Assembly (NCBI GenBank): GCA_960531495.1
Contig: OY482862.1
Span: forward strand, 6,073,114 to 6,137,113
DNA: 64,000 nt
Reading direction: 5' to 3'
From: Zeus faber
Taxonomy: Eukaryota > Chordata > Actinopteri > Zeiformes > Zeidae
Position 1 is the stretch's first letter; every line of letters begins with the position of its first letter. Made by a program: the position numbers and the translations under genes. Shown piece after piece: positions 11,493-24,765 of the stretch. The notes beneath the pieces were generated by a model. That model was not told the DNA's origin, ran no database searches, and saw nothing but the letters and a program-made list of their open reading frames with translations.

Positions 11493-13455
11493 TATTATTG
11501 GGTTCCACGCTGCATGTCGGTAAATTGAGGGGTTTTACCGCTTGTACAATGGATGTTTTTTTTCAGCCAGTTTTGTCTTCAGAGTCTTGAGTTTTCACCG
11601 GTGTGCAAGTGCATCTTAAATTTCTTTGAACACGGCAGTGAAGCGGTGATGTGAAAATACACCCTGTGGTTCCGGAGCGGTCGCCACTTTTACCGGTATC
11701 ACTGGAACGTGAACGCTTCGCTTTCGCTCTCTGATTGTTTTTGGGTATGGAAAGAAAATAGGAGAGTTTATAAGAGAACAACAGCTTTATCGGCAGCGCT
11801 GACCTTTGATTACAAAACCTTTGCGGGTGGGAACCTCAGCTTTTACTTAAGATGAGATTTATAAATACCGAATGTCCCTGTGGATTGTTTTTTTTTTTGT
11901 TTTTTTTTTAAGGCACCGTATGGCCTGGCCTGATAGCATCAGTCCGTTTTGTTAAACACTGTAACCGTGGGCTCAGGGGGCTGGCAGGGCGCGTGAAGAA
12001 GACAATGTATAGCTGTATGGTCTGAAGCTGCCCATGTGTGTAAGGGACAGAACCGTTAGCCCAGGGCTTCTCCTATCAGTCACAACAGCGATGGAAAGTC
12101 GAGATAGAGACGGTAGTCCAGCCTGATGCTCTGTTTGTGTGCCCGTGGCAAGAAATCAATACAGCTGATTTCAGGGGCTATTTTACAGTCAGGGCAGCTT
12201 TCGGCTTAAATGTTTGTCTGTTTCAGTCAATGACACTTCTCCGCAAACTATTATCATCCTGGCATTGTTTGCACTTACAGATGGGAGCCGGATAGTGTGG
12301 AAAATTTTCCCTTGCGCTGTGTCGAGGAAAAATCCATCACAACTAAGATCCCGGGCCATTATATTACAGCCGCTGAGGAAATATTTCTTCGGCGGCGGCC
12401 TTGTTTTATCCCCAATCTTTCTGTCCACCCATCATCAGAGCGTTATGGAGGCGTCTGTGGGGACTCGCACCCTCCTATGGCTGCCTCGCCCCACATCCCC
12501 CCACATTCCACCACCCAATGAGAGAGGATTTCCCATCTGATATGCAGTAAAGGTTATCTAGATTGCAGTCATGCTTCTGTACAACATGCGCTGCCAAGAA
12601 GAAGGGGTTAAAAAAAAAAAAAAGGAAAAACACCCCCAAACATTTCTCCTTGCAAAAACTCATTTTTGCTCTGCCTTTCATTATCGCACCCACAAGCGCA
12701 GCCGCGCTTATGTGGCCATAAGTCTCTTCTCAGTGAGCACGACACAGTGCTGGGGTCCTGCGGTCGAAAATGAAGCAAAATCCCCTTGGCGATTCCGAGC
12801 AACCTTTAGGGGACTCTTTAGATTTTTCTGTGCCAAGAACTACATACAGGAACTGTAGCTGGGAAATGAAATGCTAATAATTGGATATCTACACCAGCAG
12901 ATTATAACGCCAACATGAAAGACTATTTTCAGAGATTTATCCTGCCCGAGAATACCTCCCGCCTTCCCGGAACGGGGGTAAATAGGAATGCGAATAGGAT
13001 GTTTCCTCCCTATAATCTATTCTCATCTTTTTTCTCGACACTCGTGTAAACTTCAGCTCTGATGCAGATTATTTGCTTGAATTATGTGGTTGTACCTCCC
13101 TAACAAAAGCTCTTGCTTCCAACAGTAGGCCTCATTTGACAATTTGCTGCGGGGAGGGGAGGGGTGCGGGGAGGGAGGAGGGGTACCTGAGGCTGAGCCG
13201 AGCAGACAAGCAACAGCTTCACATCACTCACCTGGATTCAAAAGGGACAGAAATAGCACGAAAAGCACCTACTCTCAATTTGTAAGTGTTCCCTTTGTTT
13301 CCTCATCTCTCGCATGAGGCTAGCGCCATTGCAGCCCATATATCTACAGCCTATATGTTTTCCTCCGAAGGGCGTCTCGCCATGGAAAATAGATATGGAA
13401 ACGTATAAGTGGTATCTTAGACCTGCGTGAATAAAGAGACAGCCAATGCAAAAAG

Positions 13456-13494
13456 GGTAAGGGTTAGGGTTAGGGTTAGGGTTAGGGTTAGGGT
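13456..13494 (+). repeat. Interstitial telomere-like array (GGGTTA)n
   Basis: About six uninterrupted units of gggtta lie between unique flanks. The unit is the vertebrate telomere repeat. The array is too short to be a chromosome end and is internal to the scaffold. Confidence 0.9.
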
Positions 13495-15339
13495 CGATGC
13501 CAGCTTTTTGATTCAATACATGGTAATGCAAGCAGATTCAGTTGAGCGAGTGTGAAAGCTACTTACTTTAAACTTCAAGTTGACATCATGTATCGTAAAT
13601 AGAGCTGACAGGAAGTGACAATGCGGTGCAAGTAAGTTGCCTCAATCCAAATCCCAATGTTGTCAGATATTATCCTTTGAATTTGTTGCTAGTGTTTGTT
13701 TTCTGCAGACAGGATACAATTTGTTACGGGCTCGGTTTGGAGCAGATTTCATTGCAGTTTGGTGAAGTCGACAAAGGCTGCCTGATCCATGCAGGGTTTG
13801 TAAACTTGAGCAGGATGTAGAACATCGCTTTCTTGGTGAGAGAGAAGAGACTTTAGCCGGGCTCTCCTCTGAAAATGATGAAAAGTTATCGCCACATTTG
13901 CATTTCAACCTTTGGAAGACCGTAGGTTTTGAAAAAAAAAAAGAGATTCATGCAGGATGTCATATTTTCTTTGAACCACAGGTAATTTTCTTTTTCATTA
14001 TGACGTTGTTTTTCCCTTGAACAATGCGAAAACCCAAGGTTACTGTTCCTGTGCAGCTCTTCCCTACCTGTCTGCTGCATTCATGATATCAATAGTAATG
14101 TTTGTGCTGTTGTCTATAATAACGTGGGCCTCCTCCTTCTAGGCCCCAACATGCAATGCCATTTTGTAATCTCTCCCGCACAATCGAACTGTGTAAACAA
14201 ACGGAAAAGATTATTCCAATTGAAATCCCAGGTTATCCCAGGTTACCTTAATAGTTTGGCTCTCCTTCTGCTGATCTTCTAGCGTGTACCCACACCTGGC
14301 GAGGCGGCATTTGTTTTTTTCTTCCCCCCAGACAAGGATGATTATGAGCCTTTGAGAGCTTGACATTTTGTTACCGGTGCAGCCAAAGCAATGACTTGTG
14401 ATGACAGGGACAGGGAAGCCTTCTCTCCCTGCAGGAGGCTGATTGATTGGGCGATCAGGAGCCGGGGAACGTCCTTCACGACAGGCGGAGAAGGACAACC
14501 CGCCTGGGCTACTCTCTTAATCTCTTTCAGGAAGTTTTGCCGTCTTGGCCGAACTAATACTCGTTGATTTGCGGGAACAGCGGGTGACATAGGAATCCGC
14601 CAGGAGTGCTTTTTTTCTGTTAAGCTAAGCGTTCACATGAGATCTGCTTTCGTCAAGTAATGCCTGCTGGTTTGACAGCGCTCTCTGCAATCCTAGCCGC
14701 CCTCCCGAAAAATGAGATGCAGTTCGGGAGCATCAGCTTCAGTTTGCGCAAACCGAGGCAGAAGGGGAAAAAGCAAACAGAGTGACCATTGGATATGCAT
14801 TGTGTAAGATGATACCTTGACATCCTTATTAATGCACAGGCTCAATTCCTTTAAGTTGCTGGCTGGTTAGTTCATCGACGCCGATCAAGTTGGTTAGATA
14901 AGCTTTCACACATTTAATGCTTAACACATTCAAATCCTCACATGTAAAGGCAGCTATGGTCCTGTGCAAGTCAATAATTGGATCCTCGCTTGTCAAGATG
15001 TGACTTTTGTATATTTCACAGGTTATTTAATTTCCTAGTCTTCTCTCATTCCATTTCTGCGTTTGCTCCTGATTCTGTTGGTCTTTTATACCTTAGGGCT
15101 ATCAAAAGTCTATTTCCTCACAGTAATGCAGTGCTGGACTCAGCCATTGCTTTCCCCTGCTTCACTATATATCATATTGCATCAAAGCAATATATTGTTG
15201 CTCCAAGCTTCGTCGCATGAACATTGATTATTCGATTCCTTTTCTTGGAGAAAAGAAAAATCTAATTTTTTTTTTGTAATCTTACATGCATGTACAATAA
15301 AACTTTTCCCAGTTATTTGAGTGACTAACAGAGCCCAAA

Positions 15340-15610
15340 CATTCTCTCTTCTCGACAGGGATTAACATCTAAGATGTGCACAGGGTGTCTTGTCCCTCAG
15401 AGTCGTGCAATTCTCTCCCTGCCTTTTACATTCATCCATTTCATCCGGGGCCTTGTTAAATATTTGCAGTGGGCCAAGTCATACAGGGCTGCAGCATCAT
15501 CGCCATTACCAATGAGCTGGGCCCCTCTTTTTAAATGTTAATTGCCCTCCCTTTGTGCTTTTCATTTCACCCCGTTGTAAATGAGTGCGGCGAGCTCCAC
15601 TCTCAAAATG
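15340..15610. promoter_or_regulatory. Candidate conserved non-coding element
   Basis: This is high-complexity, low-repeat sequence with AATATTTGCAGTGGG, TTTTTAAATGTTAATTGCC and GTTGTAAATGAG. It has no open frame and no transposon ends. The texture resembles ultraconserved developmental enhancers, but I cannot test conservation. Confidence 0.3.
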
Positions 15611-18415
15611 TCCTCGTCCATTGTCAGAACGACATTAAAGATCCGCGCAGTTTTATCACAATCACACATTTGCAGCCCAGCGGACTGCGGATTGTTTGGT
15701 AAAAAAAATGGTGAGTCGAGTGTTCATCTAAAAAGGTAGAGTGCATTAATGTAGTCCTGGATGACCACATATATGGAAAAATATGCAAGACCATACAGTA
15801 TATGGAATATGTGTTGTTGAACCCCCCCCAACCGGATGACCACATGTTTTATGGAATATATGTTCTTGCACCCCCCACGATAAGGTGCGAGCTGACTGTG
15901 TTTGACTGCTAATCTGACTCACTCAGCCTGTGCATAATGCATGGGGCTGCATCATCAAATATATACATGATACCCCAGAGCGAAACAAATCATCATTCAA
16001 CATTATAAGCATAGGTGAGTGGATTAGGTTTTCGGCAAGCTAATTTAGCAACTCTGAATTTCTGATTATTTTCTCTTGTGATTCGTACGTATGACGCATT
16101 GGACAATATGGTTTGATAAATTGATTGAATTACTTGAATTTTTATTCTGATATGAACTCTTCATTGTTAAATGATTGTTGGTTGCAAAAATGCTCTACTT
16201 GATATGTAAGCAACTGTAATGCTTAGACTAACTTTGTTCCATGTTTTCGGGAGGAGAAACCTCCCTTCTTTGCATCAACCTCTTCAATGGAATTTATTTT
16301 TGAATTGGTTTTGGAGTGGGAGTGTGACAGACCCTTGTCGTGTTTTTTTTTCTGTTTTCTTTCCCATTTCTTTTAATATTAGGTGAGGATGTCTGCGTGT
16401 GTGCAGATCTATCAGGCAGGTGCTCGATGCCAAACTCATCGTGGAGAGGGAGATGAGTACAGCCGCCAACGGGGGCCCGAGGCGTCCCGGGCTCCCTCGT
16501 CATCACAGTTCCACTTCCAATGCGCCGTAATACTGTCTGGCAGGAAGGTCAAACCATCCTGATATTCATTTTTTGGGGGGCGAGGAGAGGGAGGGAGGGA
16601 GGGGGGGGTTAAAAAAAAAAAAGAAACCCACAAACCACAACTCTTCCCATGCTCGTGTAATCGGGGAAGTGTGTCCTCAATTCAAACAAACTCGTTAGTG
16701 GAGTCACTGGTTGTCAGTGCTTGCAGTCTGTTTTTGTCAGGTAAATCCGAACCTCAGTTCTTTTTCGTTCTCACTACCTGTCTGTCTGCTGGTCTGACAC
16801 TCGATGGTTAATGGGACGGTTTTGTGGACACAGATTAGGCCTCATTTTAGAACTCCTGTTAATGTGGACTAACTGAAATGGCTTTTCTCAGTCATCGCTT
16901 AATAAAGTCTCAGACTTGTCCTAGTATATGTTTAAAAATCTGTCTTCCAGAAGTTCAGATTAGAGGCAGGTTTATCTTTGGATTAATGGATGTGGGCCTC
17001 CAGGTCGACCTTAGAGAAAATGTATTATCTGGACGAAGACCAGCACCAAGACCAGACAGAAGGAGGGTTCTAGACAGGAGCAACCCTCTGACTGTAGCTG
17101 ACTCGTCCTTAATTACCTTAGTCAAGGACTTCCTAACCTAGAACCAATTCATCTTAAATCAAGCAACGTCTCAGAAAGGCTTTTTTAATTTATGGATTCA
17201 TTTAAGTAGGATTAGCTTAGTCATGATATAGATTAAACCCCGTCCGCAAAACCGCCCCATAGTGCGATAACTGTCTCGATACCTTTGTAGGCAAATTCTT
17301 TGGTCCTTTTCCATATTGATTTTGAACGGCAAATATTTGGGTGGCGTTCTTTGAGGTGGGGTCTTGATGGCGTGGGGCGGCAGGTAAAGTGGGGTTTATG
17401 TCTGTTATTATCACCTCAACCATCTTGTATCATCCAACAGCTTCATGTATGTTCTCTTGAGGAGATAGTTTAAGGTAATGGCGGTTCTGGCCTGAGGGAG
17501 ATGGCATTACCAGATTTGAAGGGGTGCAGAAGCAGCCATACGCTGACACGTCCTGTGATCTCTCAGATGTGGCTTTTGAGACAGCTTTGATTTGAGACAC
17601 TGTCTACTAGGCGTTGGGAGTGAAAGGTTCAGGGCATGCATATTTATAATGCGCTCCCTGATGTGCATTGTGTTAGGATCTGGAGTGCACGGCACAGAAA
17701 GAAAAATTAGCTTCATTAAAAGAATCCACCCACTACTCAAGACATGCTGTGGCCGTTTCTGGGTGGATTTTTTTTTTTAATCTTTAATAAGTAATTTACC
17801 TTACTCAGGTGTCAGGAAAAAAAAGGCAACCCTGAGTTAGTTTGCTTGACAACCTTGTTGCCTTGGAAACCTTGGATTGGAAACACCAAGTACATGGCAA
17901 AGATAATGTTTAAAGGAACATCAGCTCAGTGAGAGGAAAAAAAAAACATAATTGGTTTTGAGATTAAAACATAACTGACCTAAACACGGCGAGGGAAAGG
18001 AAAGCATAAAAAAAAAGTTTTCCAATCCAAACTCGCCGGAATAAAATAAGGATCGGATTACGCCACGGACAAGAATATGCTTGCCTTCGCCTGCGAAGGC
18101 CATTTGGGGTGGGAGCCTGAGCCCGGCACAATGTGGCCGTACAATAGACGGATCAGAAGTTGTGTGGATCTGCGGAGGGAAGCACAGTCATAACAGAAAT
18201 CCCCACTACAAAGGGAAGGAGGTGAAAAGGCAGTTATTTAACCAGATGCCCCACTCAGCACGGAGAGGATTAAAATGCACTGCTGCTTATCTGGCATGAA
18301 GACTTTGACTTTCAAATCGCAGGTTGAAGGTCAGCCTTTTATAAGATGTCTTTTGTGTGCTAATGAGGACGCGGGGGGATTTGGGTGTCATCTGTCTTTC
18401 TGCTTCTCACACAAG

Positions 18416-18535
<120 letters not shown>

Positions 18536-18757
18536 AAAAACTGAAGAAATACAATGCCAGAAAAAACCTGTTATCTCTTTCATCCGTTTTTTTGGGGTGG
18601 AAAGCGGGTGTAACACAGTCTTCTTACACGCCTGACCTGCTGACCAGAATCAGGGTTGAAAGTTGAGTTTTGTCAGGCAATCCGAGTGATATCTTTTACA
18701 AGAGAGAGCTGAGAGTTAGAGTTATTTTTGAAAAGACAAACAACACAATCCAGTCAG

Positions 18758-19549
18758 CAGTGTTAATTCTGGCAGCTATTTTAGATTTAGTATTTAAACA
18801 AAAACGATGATTCGTTTTAGTCAAATTGTAGTCATTTTTACCCTTCAGAGGACAAAAAGTCGTCACCTTTTGGTCAACTTTTAGTCATTACCTTTAGTCA
18901 AAATGTTTTCTCTCTTTAAAACGAATTAAATTAGGCTAATACACAGGCTGGGATACTGGGAATCTGCTCTGGACCCCAGCATTTGCATTCTGGGAATCGC
19001 TGAAGGATCTTGCTGCGCCACCTCGCGCTGCCAGCGCAGTTCCGCAATATAATTGAGAGCTTTTGCCACCCTGTTCTAGTAACCCATAACAACACAGAGG
19101 GGATATGTTTTCACGGCGAAGTGAAATTGCTTGCTTCCGGTTTTCATTTGCGGCGTTTCTTTTTGGCGATGTTTACGGAAGTGACGTCACCTCTTGTTGG
19201 TGAAGTCGTTCGAGTCGATGCGCTTCACAACCTTTTAACCTTTTATTTAACCTAAACATTCTGAGTTCACATCGCACTGAGTAGCAAAGGATTATCTTCA
19301 TCTGCATGGATGCCTCAAAGGAACCGTAGTTCCAAGTTCAACAATGGGTGTGTAACTCAGAAACTCTGTTAGTTTTTATTATAGTATTATATTATTTAAG
19401 ATTCACGATTGAAGATTCAAGAGGTTTATTCGTCACATACATATACATACTTTCATACATATATGCAGTGAAATGTCAATGCAACGCACCCGGTGATTAC
19501 ACACAATATGTCCTAGACTGAACACAGTCGCTACCTATTATATATATTA

Positions 19550-19589
<40 letters not shown>

Positions 19590-19708
19590 GTTATTATACA
19601 TAGATCTACTTTTAGCTTGTCAACGTCTCCTCTTAATCACGGAAAGGTCGTTGACGCACATTTTTCGTCATAGCTTTCGTTAACCAAATGAATACTGCCA
19701 GCCACACT
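18758..19708. mobile_element. Candidate non-autonomous DNA transposon, interrupted by a LINE tail
   Basis: The left end reads cagtgttaattctggcagc. The right end, read on the other strand, is agtgtggctggcag followed by tatt. These are imperfect terminal inverted repeats in which AGTGT, TGGCAG and TATT align. The inner flanks hold TTAGTC- and GTTAAC-rich sequence (ttagtcaaattgtagtc, cgtcatagctttcgttaacc), as is common in a well-known group of teleost MITE-like repeats. A LINE 3' fragment at 19,380-19,520 lies within. No clear target-site duplication was found, so the ends are provisional. Confidence 0.45.
19380..19520 (-). mobile_element. LINE 3' end (GATTCAA-tailed family), short truncated copy
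   Basis: It carries the shared 3' UTR of the family (gaggtttattcgtcacatac, gcagtgaaatg, aacgcacccggtg) and stops after about 120 bases, so it is a very short 5'-truncated insertion. Its outer flank, at 19,380-19,405, is a 26-base AT-rich block also found at the 3' end of LINE copy C at 31,067-31,092. An (ATT)n run follows at about 19,551-19,590. Confidence 0.85.
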
Positions 19709-19784
19709 ATTCGGAATCGCTGTCCACACACCACACAGACACACTAGATCAAAGCAATTGTGACAGACAACACCTAGATTTATT

Positions 19785-20105
19785 TTATTCGTTTGAGTTT
19801 GGCATCTGGCCTCTGCTGCTCATCACTCCTTGCAAGGTGTAAAGCAAACATAGGCATATTGTGCTTATTGAACTAGAAAAATAGGAGTGGTGAACTTGAA
19901 GCCCCACACTGGATAGAAGAGTAGGATGGATGCAGGAGAGGTGGAGGGAGCGCAGCAAACACAGCAAGCAAGCAGGCAGAAAAGCAGACACCAAAGCAGA
20001 TAGGGCAGGAGGAATTGGCTGCTTAAATGGGCGGGCCCATAAGTATGTGGAAGCAAGTGGCTCCGTCGAGTTGTCTGACAGAACCAGGTTCGCAAGCTAA
20101 GAATG
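19785..20105. repeat. Unclassified dispersed repeat Y, copy 1
   Basis: It shares its left edge (cgtttgagtttggcatctgg) and right edge (ggctgcttaaat, then gttgtctgacagaaccag and gcaagcta) with a second copy at 48,655-48,835. The centre differs and includes purine-rich GAGCGCAGCAAACACAGC-type sequence. It may be an LTR or SINE fragment, but no diagnostic end was found. Confidence 0.5.
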
Positions 20106-21954
20106 ATTAAATAATCAATTAACACCACGAGGACATCAGGGACTTTCACTACTAACCGATCCTGTCATCTGGAAGCAAGTGATTAGATTAACCGTAGTTT
20201 CTTAATGCAATAGTTAATTTACTGGATGGCGGCTTCAGTAATGAAACATTTACAGTACATGGAAGTGTGTTTAGTTAAACACACTGATATAAAGCCCACT
20301 GCTGTGAGTTGCTCAAGTTGGAAAAACCTTTGGTGGACCGTTGTGTGCTTAAAACCACCAACATACTCTGGGTAGAAGACTTGAGTGCTCTCACTAGGGC
20401 TGCAGAACCTCTCGAATACAAAGAGATTTGATCATCAAGTGTATTCACAAACCCAGCGGTATTCATCTTTTTCTTTGGCACAATCAAAATAATCTTTTTT
20501 TTAATGCTGCAAGGTCTTTCCCACTCGGGAAAAAAGATTACAGTAGTGCCATAGCTCATATGAACAACCAAATGTTTCAGTAGGTTACATGTGAAGACCT
20601 AATAAGTTACTGAGTGTACCAATAGTTAACCAAAGTTGGTTCAAAGAGATTTATGGTGATTTATAAAGGACCCAAAAGCCACTGTCAAAACAGCAATGGC
20701 CGATGTGCTTTTATAGGAGCACCTGGTTTACCTGAGAGCGATTATCTTCCCTTTCTGTATCTTTTCACCAGGGCTTATTTGCACAAGACCCTTAATTCTG
20801 CATGCCTTTTATCGCATCAAAAGAACATCTTCCAGTGCAAATCAATATAAACAGGCACATGCATCCAATTAGGAACAATTGGCATTCATCAGCCAAGTCC
20901 CTACACTGCGGTCGGTTAAACTATATCATGTTTTAACATTATGCAAAAAGGATGGTTCTGCCCCTCAAAAAAATCAGATTTTAGCATTGAAGGATAGGAT
21001 CGTTATTTTTTACAGTATTATAATGTTGGTTCATTTATAATTGTTCATAGCAAAATCCCAGTGAAAGAAAAACTGTGCTTAAATGGAGTTTGACGTTGCA
21101 AACATTTAAGCTTAAAAAAAAAGCAAACATGAATCACCTTTTCAAAAACAGAACGTTCAGTGTATTGTTAGACAGTCTTGACAAAATATGTTCTACAGAA
21201 AAGCCAGCAAGTCAAAAAACCTGAAAAACGTTCAGTGTGTTCGGTATAATATCACATAAAATGGGGACCCTATCCTCTAAGCTATCTGGAACTAGTTTTT
21301 TTTTTTATATCATTAAGATAACATAATTATTTTATATTTTTGACATATTTACTATTATTGACATTGGTCCCTTGTCTCAGGGCCATCCGCTGTGTGTCCC
21401 AGTGTCCTGCGTTACTCAAGGTAGCATGCAAAATTGGGGAGGCACTGGTTACTGTTTTTCGTTTTTTTTGGACAAAGTACTCACCCTTGGGTACATATAC
21501 TGACTATTTTCCAGAAGAATAGTGCGATCACTGATTATGAAGACCTTGTGTGTATAATTACTTCCGTTAATTTCAGGATTTATTCACCGCTTTGCCTAAG
21601 CAACATTAACTATTACAAGAAAGAGTCATCGAGGTTCACAAATAGATCGTGACTTTTAGTAGGAACTTAAACAATGTGATTTTTGTATCGCATACACAAG
21701 CACAGTATCGGGCCTGATGCACTATAGGTTAATCATTTATTTACCTTCTGGAAGACACTTCAAGAATGGTTCTCTATATTCAAAAGCATGGTTTTACATG
21801 ATTTTGGAAAAATACATATTTCCATTGTTGGGTCACGTGAAAAAGAAGCTAATTGTATTTACATCAATGTCAAATTTGTGAACGGTATTGAACATGAGGG
21901 TGTGGGAGTCTATTCCCACATTTGCAGGTTTAGGAAGGGAGACAGAATCTTTCT
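20106..21954. other. Non-coding interval, no gene recognised
   Basis: AT-rich DNA without recognisable exon, RNA gene or repeat signature. The frames over 60 codons lack any motif. Nothing further can be said from the sequence alone. Confidence 0.6.
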
Positions 21955-22298
21955 AGCTGTGGGGCGCCGGCATGGTGAGGTTTTTATTAAAAAACATAAC
22001 AAAAGGGCTCGCTGGAAAAAACGGAACGTAAAATAAATATATGGGTAAATGATAAATGTCTCTTTTTCCGGTTGGGCTCTGGTCTGCAGGCATTTCAGCG
22101 TCCTGCACTTGTGCAGGACCACTGAAAAGAGAACACATAAAAAAGTAAAACACATATGAAAACTCTTCCAGCCGGGTCTGACCAATCAGTTCTACAGAGG
22201 CTAATCAGGCAGACTCGGTACAGCTGCGCCGCTACAGAGACAAGCAAGCCCTGTCACTTTCAGATGTGGTTTAATCACGCCCCCTCGTCTGGCACATA
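21955..22298 (-). mobile_element. Gmr1-like Ty3/gypsy fossil, downstream LTR
   Basis: On the minus strand this begins with TGTGCCAGACGAGGGGG at about 22,298, just after a purine-rich tract (gggcaatgggggta) that can be the polypurine tract behind the pol region. It contains a polyadenylation-like AATAAA near 21,990. Its first 150 bases match the LTR-like segment at 34,896-35,056. The inner boundary with flanking DNA is not certain. It is an old fossil. Confidence 0.65.
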
Positions 22299-24375
22299 CC
22301 CCCATTGCCCGACTTAGGCCGGGGAGCTGTCCAGCCGCCAGCCCACTCCCCCACCCCGGAGTGGGAGAAGGAGTCAGCCACCACCATCTGCCCCCCTGGC
22401 CTATGGATCACCTTGAACTTAAAGGGCTGAAGAGCCAGGTACCAATGGGTGATCCGTGCGTTTGTATCCTTCATGCGGTGGAGCCACTGCAGCGGGGCGT
22501 GGCCTGAGCAGAGGGTGAAAGGGTGCGAAAGGAGGTAGTACTGAAGGGCACCGACCGCCCACTTGATGGCCAAACACTCCCCCACGAGAGCTTCTGGCTG
22601 ATGTACAGCACCGGTCGGTCGACGGCCCGCACCTGCTGGGACAAACACTGCCCCCAGGACCTGTCCGACGCGTCAGTCTGCAAGCAGAAAGGGAGATAAA
22701 AGTTAGGCGTACCCAGAACTGGCTTCCCACAAAGAGCGGATTTTACCTTTTCAAACACCTGCTGGCACAACTCCGTTCACTGAACTGGATCTTAAGCACC
22801 CCTTCGAGTTAAATCAGACAAATGGCTGATCAATGTCAAAACGTCGGCTACAAACCTACAATAGTGACCTGGCAGCCCTAAGAACCGCTTTACCTCCTTC
22901 TCGGTCTTTGGTCTCGGACTGTTCACGACTGCCAGCGTTTTATCTATTTTGGGCCGTACCAGTCCTCCATCCAAGTGATACCCGTACCTCCCTTCACCCT
23001 ACCGCACACTTCTTAAGGTTGGCAGTGAGCGCTGCCCGCCTCAGGGATTTGACTATTGCACCCACATGCTCCCAGATGTCACTGTGAATAATTATGTATT
23101 CTAGATAGGCAGCGGCATATTCTACCTGCAGACGCAGAACCTGGTCCATGAGTCTCTGAAAGATGGCTGGAGCCCAGAACAACCCGAATGGAAGCATTAC
23201 AAACTGGTAGAACCCCTGCGGAGTGGAGAAAGCCAATTTCTTCTTGGACTCTGGCGACAAAGGAATCTGCCTGTAGCCCTTGGTTAAATCCAGTGCCTAA
23301 ACCGAGCTGTGCGTAGCCGGTGGAGGAGTTCATCAACCCGAGGCATCGGATACACATCAAATTTAGGCTACAAAGAAGCGGGCCGACCCATCTGGCTTAC
23401 CTACCAGCACAATGGGACTACACCGGTTGCTTGTAGACTCTAACAGCCCATGTCCACCATGGCTTTTGTTTCTGCCTGCACAACCTTGGGTTTATGTTCA
23501 GGCAGGCGTTATGGCCGGTAACGTACTTCCACACCTGGGGTCGTCTACACATGGCCTACACATGGCCTTTTGAGGGACGTGCAGCCGGGCAAGGGGGAGA
23601 AGACATCAGAAAACTGGCCGTGTGACACGGCCGCATCCATGCTCTGGATCCGCGAGAGATGGTTACTGGAAAGGGCTGGGGTGGAATCAGTCCCTTTTTG
23701 GAACCTCCAGCACCTACTCATCCCCCAGATCACCATGGTGGCCTGACACACGGATGCGGCCTCCATCTGCTACTTCAGGAGGTTAAGGTGATAGATCTGC
23801 GCCGCCCCGCCCCTGTCTGACCGCTCAATCTCATAATCAACCTCCCCAAAACTCTATGTGACCACGAAGGGCCCTTGCCACTTGGCGAGAAATTTAGAGC
23901 TGGACGTCGGGAGCAATACTAACACCCGGTGCAAATTGTCTGAGTTGGGCCCCTCTGTCATATAACTGCTGCTGCCGTTGCTGGGCCTGGAGCAAATTTT
24001 CCTGTGAGTGCTGTCCCAGCACGTGTAACTTTGCTTGCAGCGCCATAACATACTGAACTTCGTTCTTACTGGTGCTAGGACCTTCCTCTCAGTCTTCTTT
24101 CATTTGGTCTAGCACGCCCGGTGTCTTCTGTCGAAGAGGAGTTCAAAGGTAGAAAATATCGTGGACGAATTCCAGCTATCGTCGCAAACAAACTTCTGAA
24201 TCATGTTTTGTCGCGTTTTGGAGGATGGTTTGGAGGAAGTGGAGGATTGGCTAATTGGCACCCGGGACATGCGGCGCACCACTTACGCACATCGGCCCAA
24301 ATGCCCTGCCAATAGAAGCGGGCCATTATCCACTGCAGTGTTTTATCGTATCCGAGGTGACCGGTGTGAGAGAAA
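22299..24375 (-). mobile_element. Gmr1-like Ty3/gypsy fossil, pol region (IN, RT, RNase H)
   Basis: Reading on the minus strand from right to left, the recognisable parts are as follows. An integrase zinc-binding-like segment (GHLGYDKTLQWIMARFYWQG) lies near 24,375-24,260. The integrase C-terminal part (LAKWQGPFVVT) lies near 24,051-23,854. A linker with QFSDVFSPLPG lies near 23,600. The RT (FSTPQGFYQFVMLPFGL) lies near 23,260-22,990, followed by a connection region (RFLGLPGHYCRF) and RNase H (LQTDASDRSWGQ, HAPLQWLHRMKD) to about 22,320. Integrase upstream of RT is the order known from the deuterostome Gmr1-like group of Ty3/gypsy elements. The element is broken, with several breaks, and its upstream part is separated by inserted DNA. 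It looks old. Confidence 0.85.
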
Positions 24376-24765
24376 AATGCCTATAATCAACTATTTGAAT
24401 GAGGACAATAGCCTTTTCCTGTTGAAGGGGGTTTGCCTCATTGCCTCTGTGTTTCCAGGAGCCCCCCCCCCCAGAGTTTATGTAAAGAGAACTGTTCTTT
24501 CTCTTAAATTCTAACATTGAAGAACCACATTTCTTCCTGTTTACCTTGTATGGAGATGAAGAATAACCCCAGGGGGGATTGGAGGAGCATTGTAAGGGAT
24601 TGTAATCTGCGTTTGCCACCAAAAGTTTGCAAGTAAATGACTTCTGACCAAGGCCACACCCTCTGTTTTGTATAAGGCCCTCTTCGTCAGAAATAGCAGC
24701 AGACTGGTCAGAACACTGCTTTGGAGCAGTACTGAATCTTTCTCTTTATTCTGCAGGATAAATAT

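Noticed and set aside
13456-13494. TTAGGG array as a chromosome end
   Set aside because: Only about six units with unique DNA on both sides.
24121-24514. Plus-strand frames near 24.1-24.5 kb as genes
   Set aside because: They are antisense to the integrase part of the Gmr1-like fossil.
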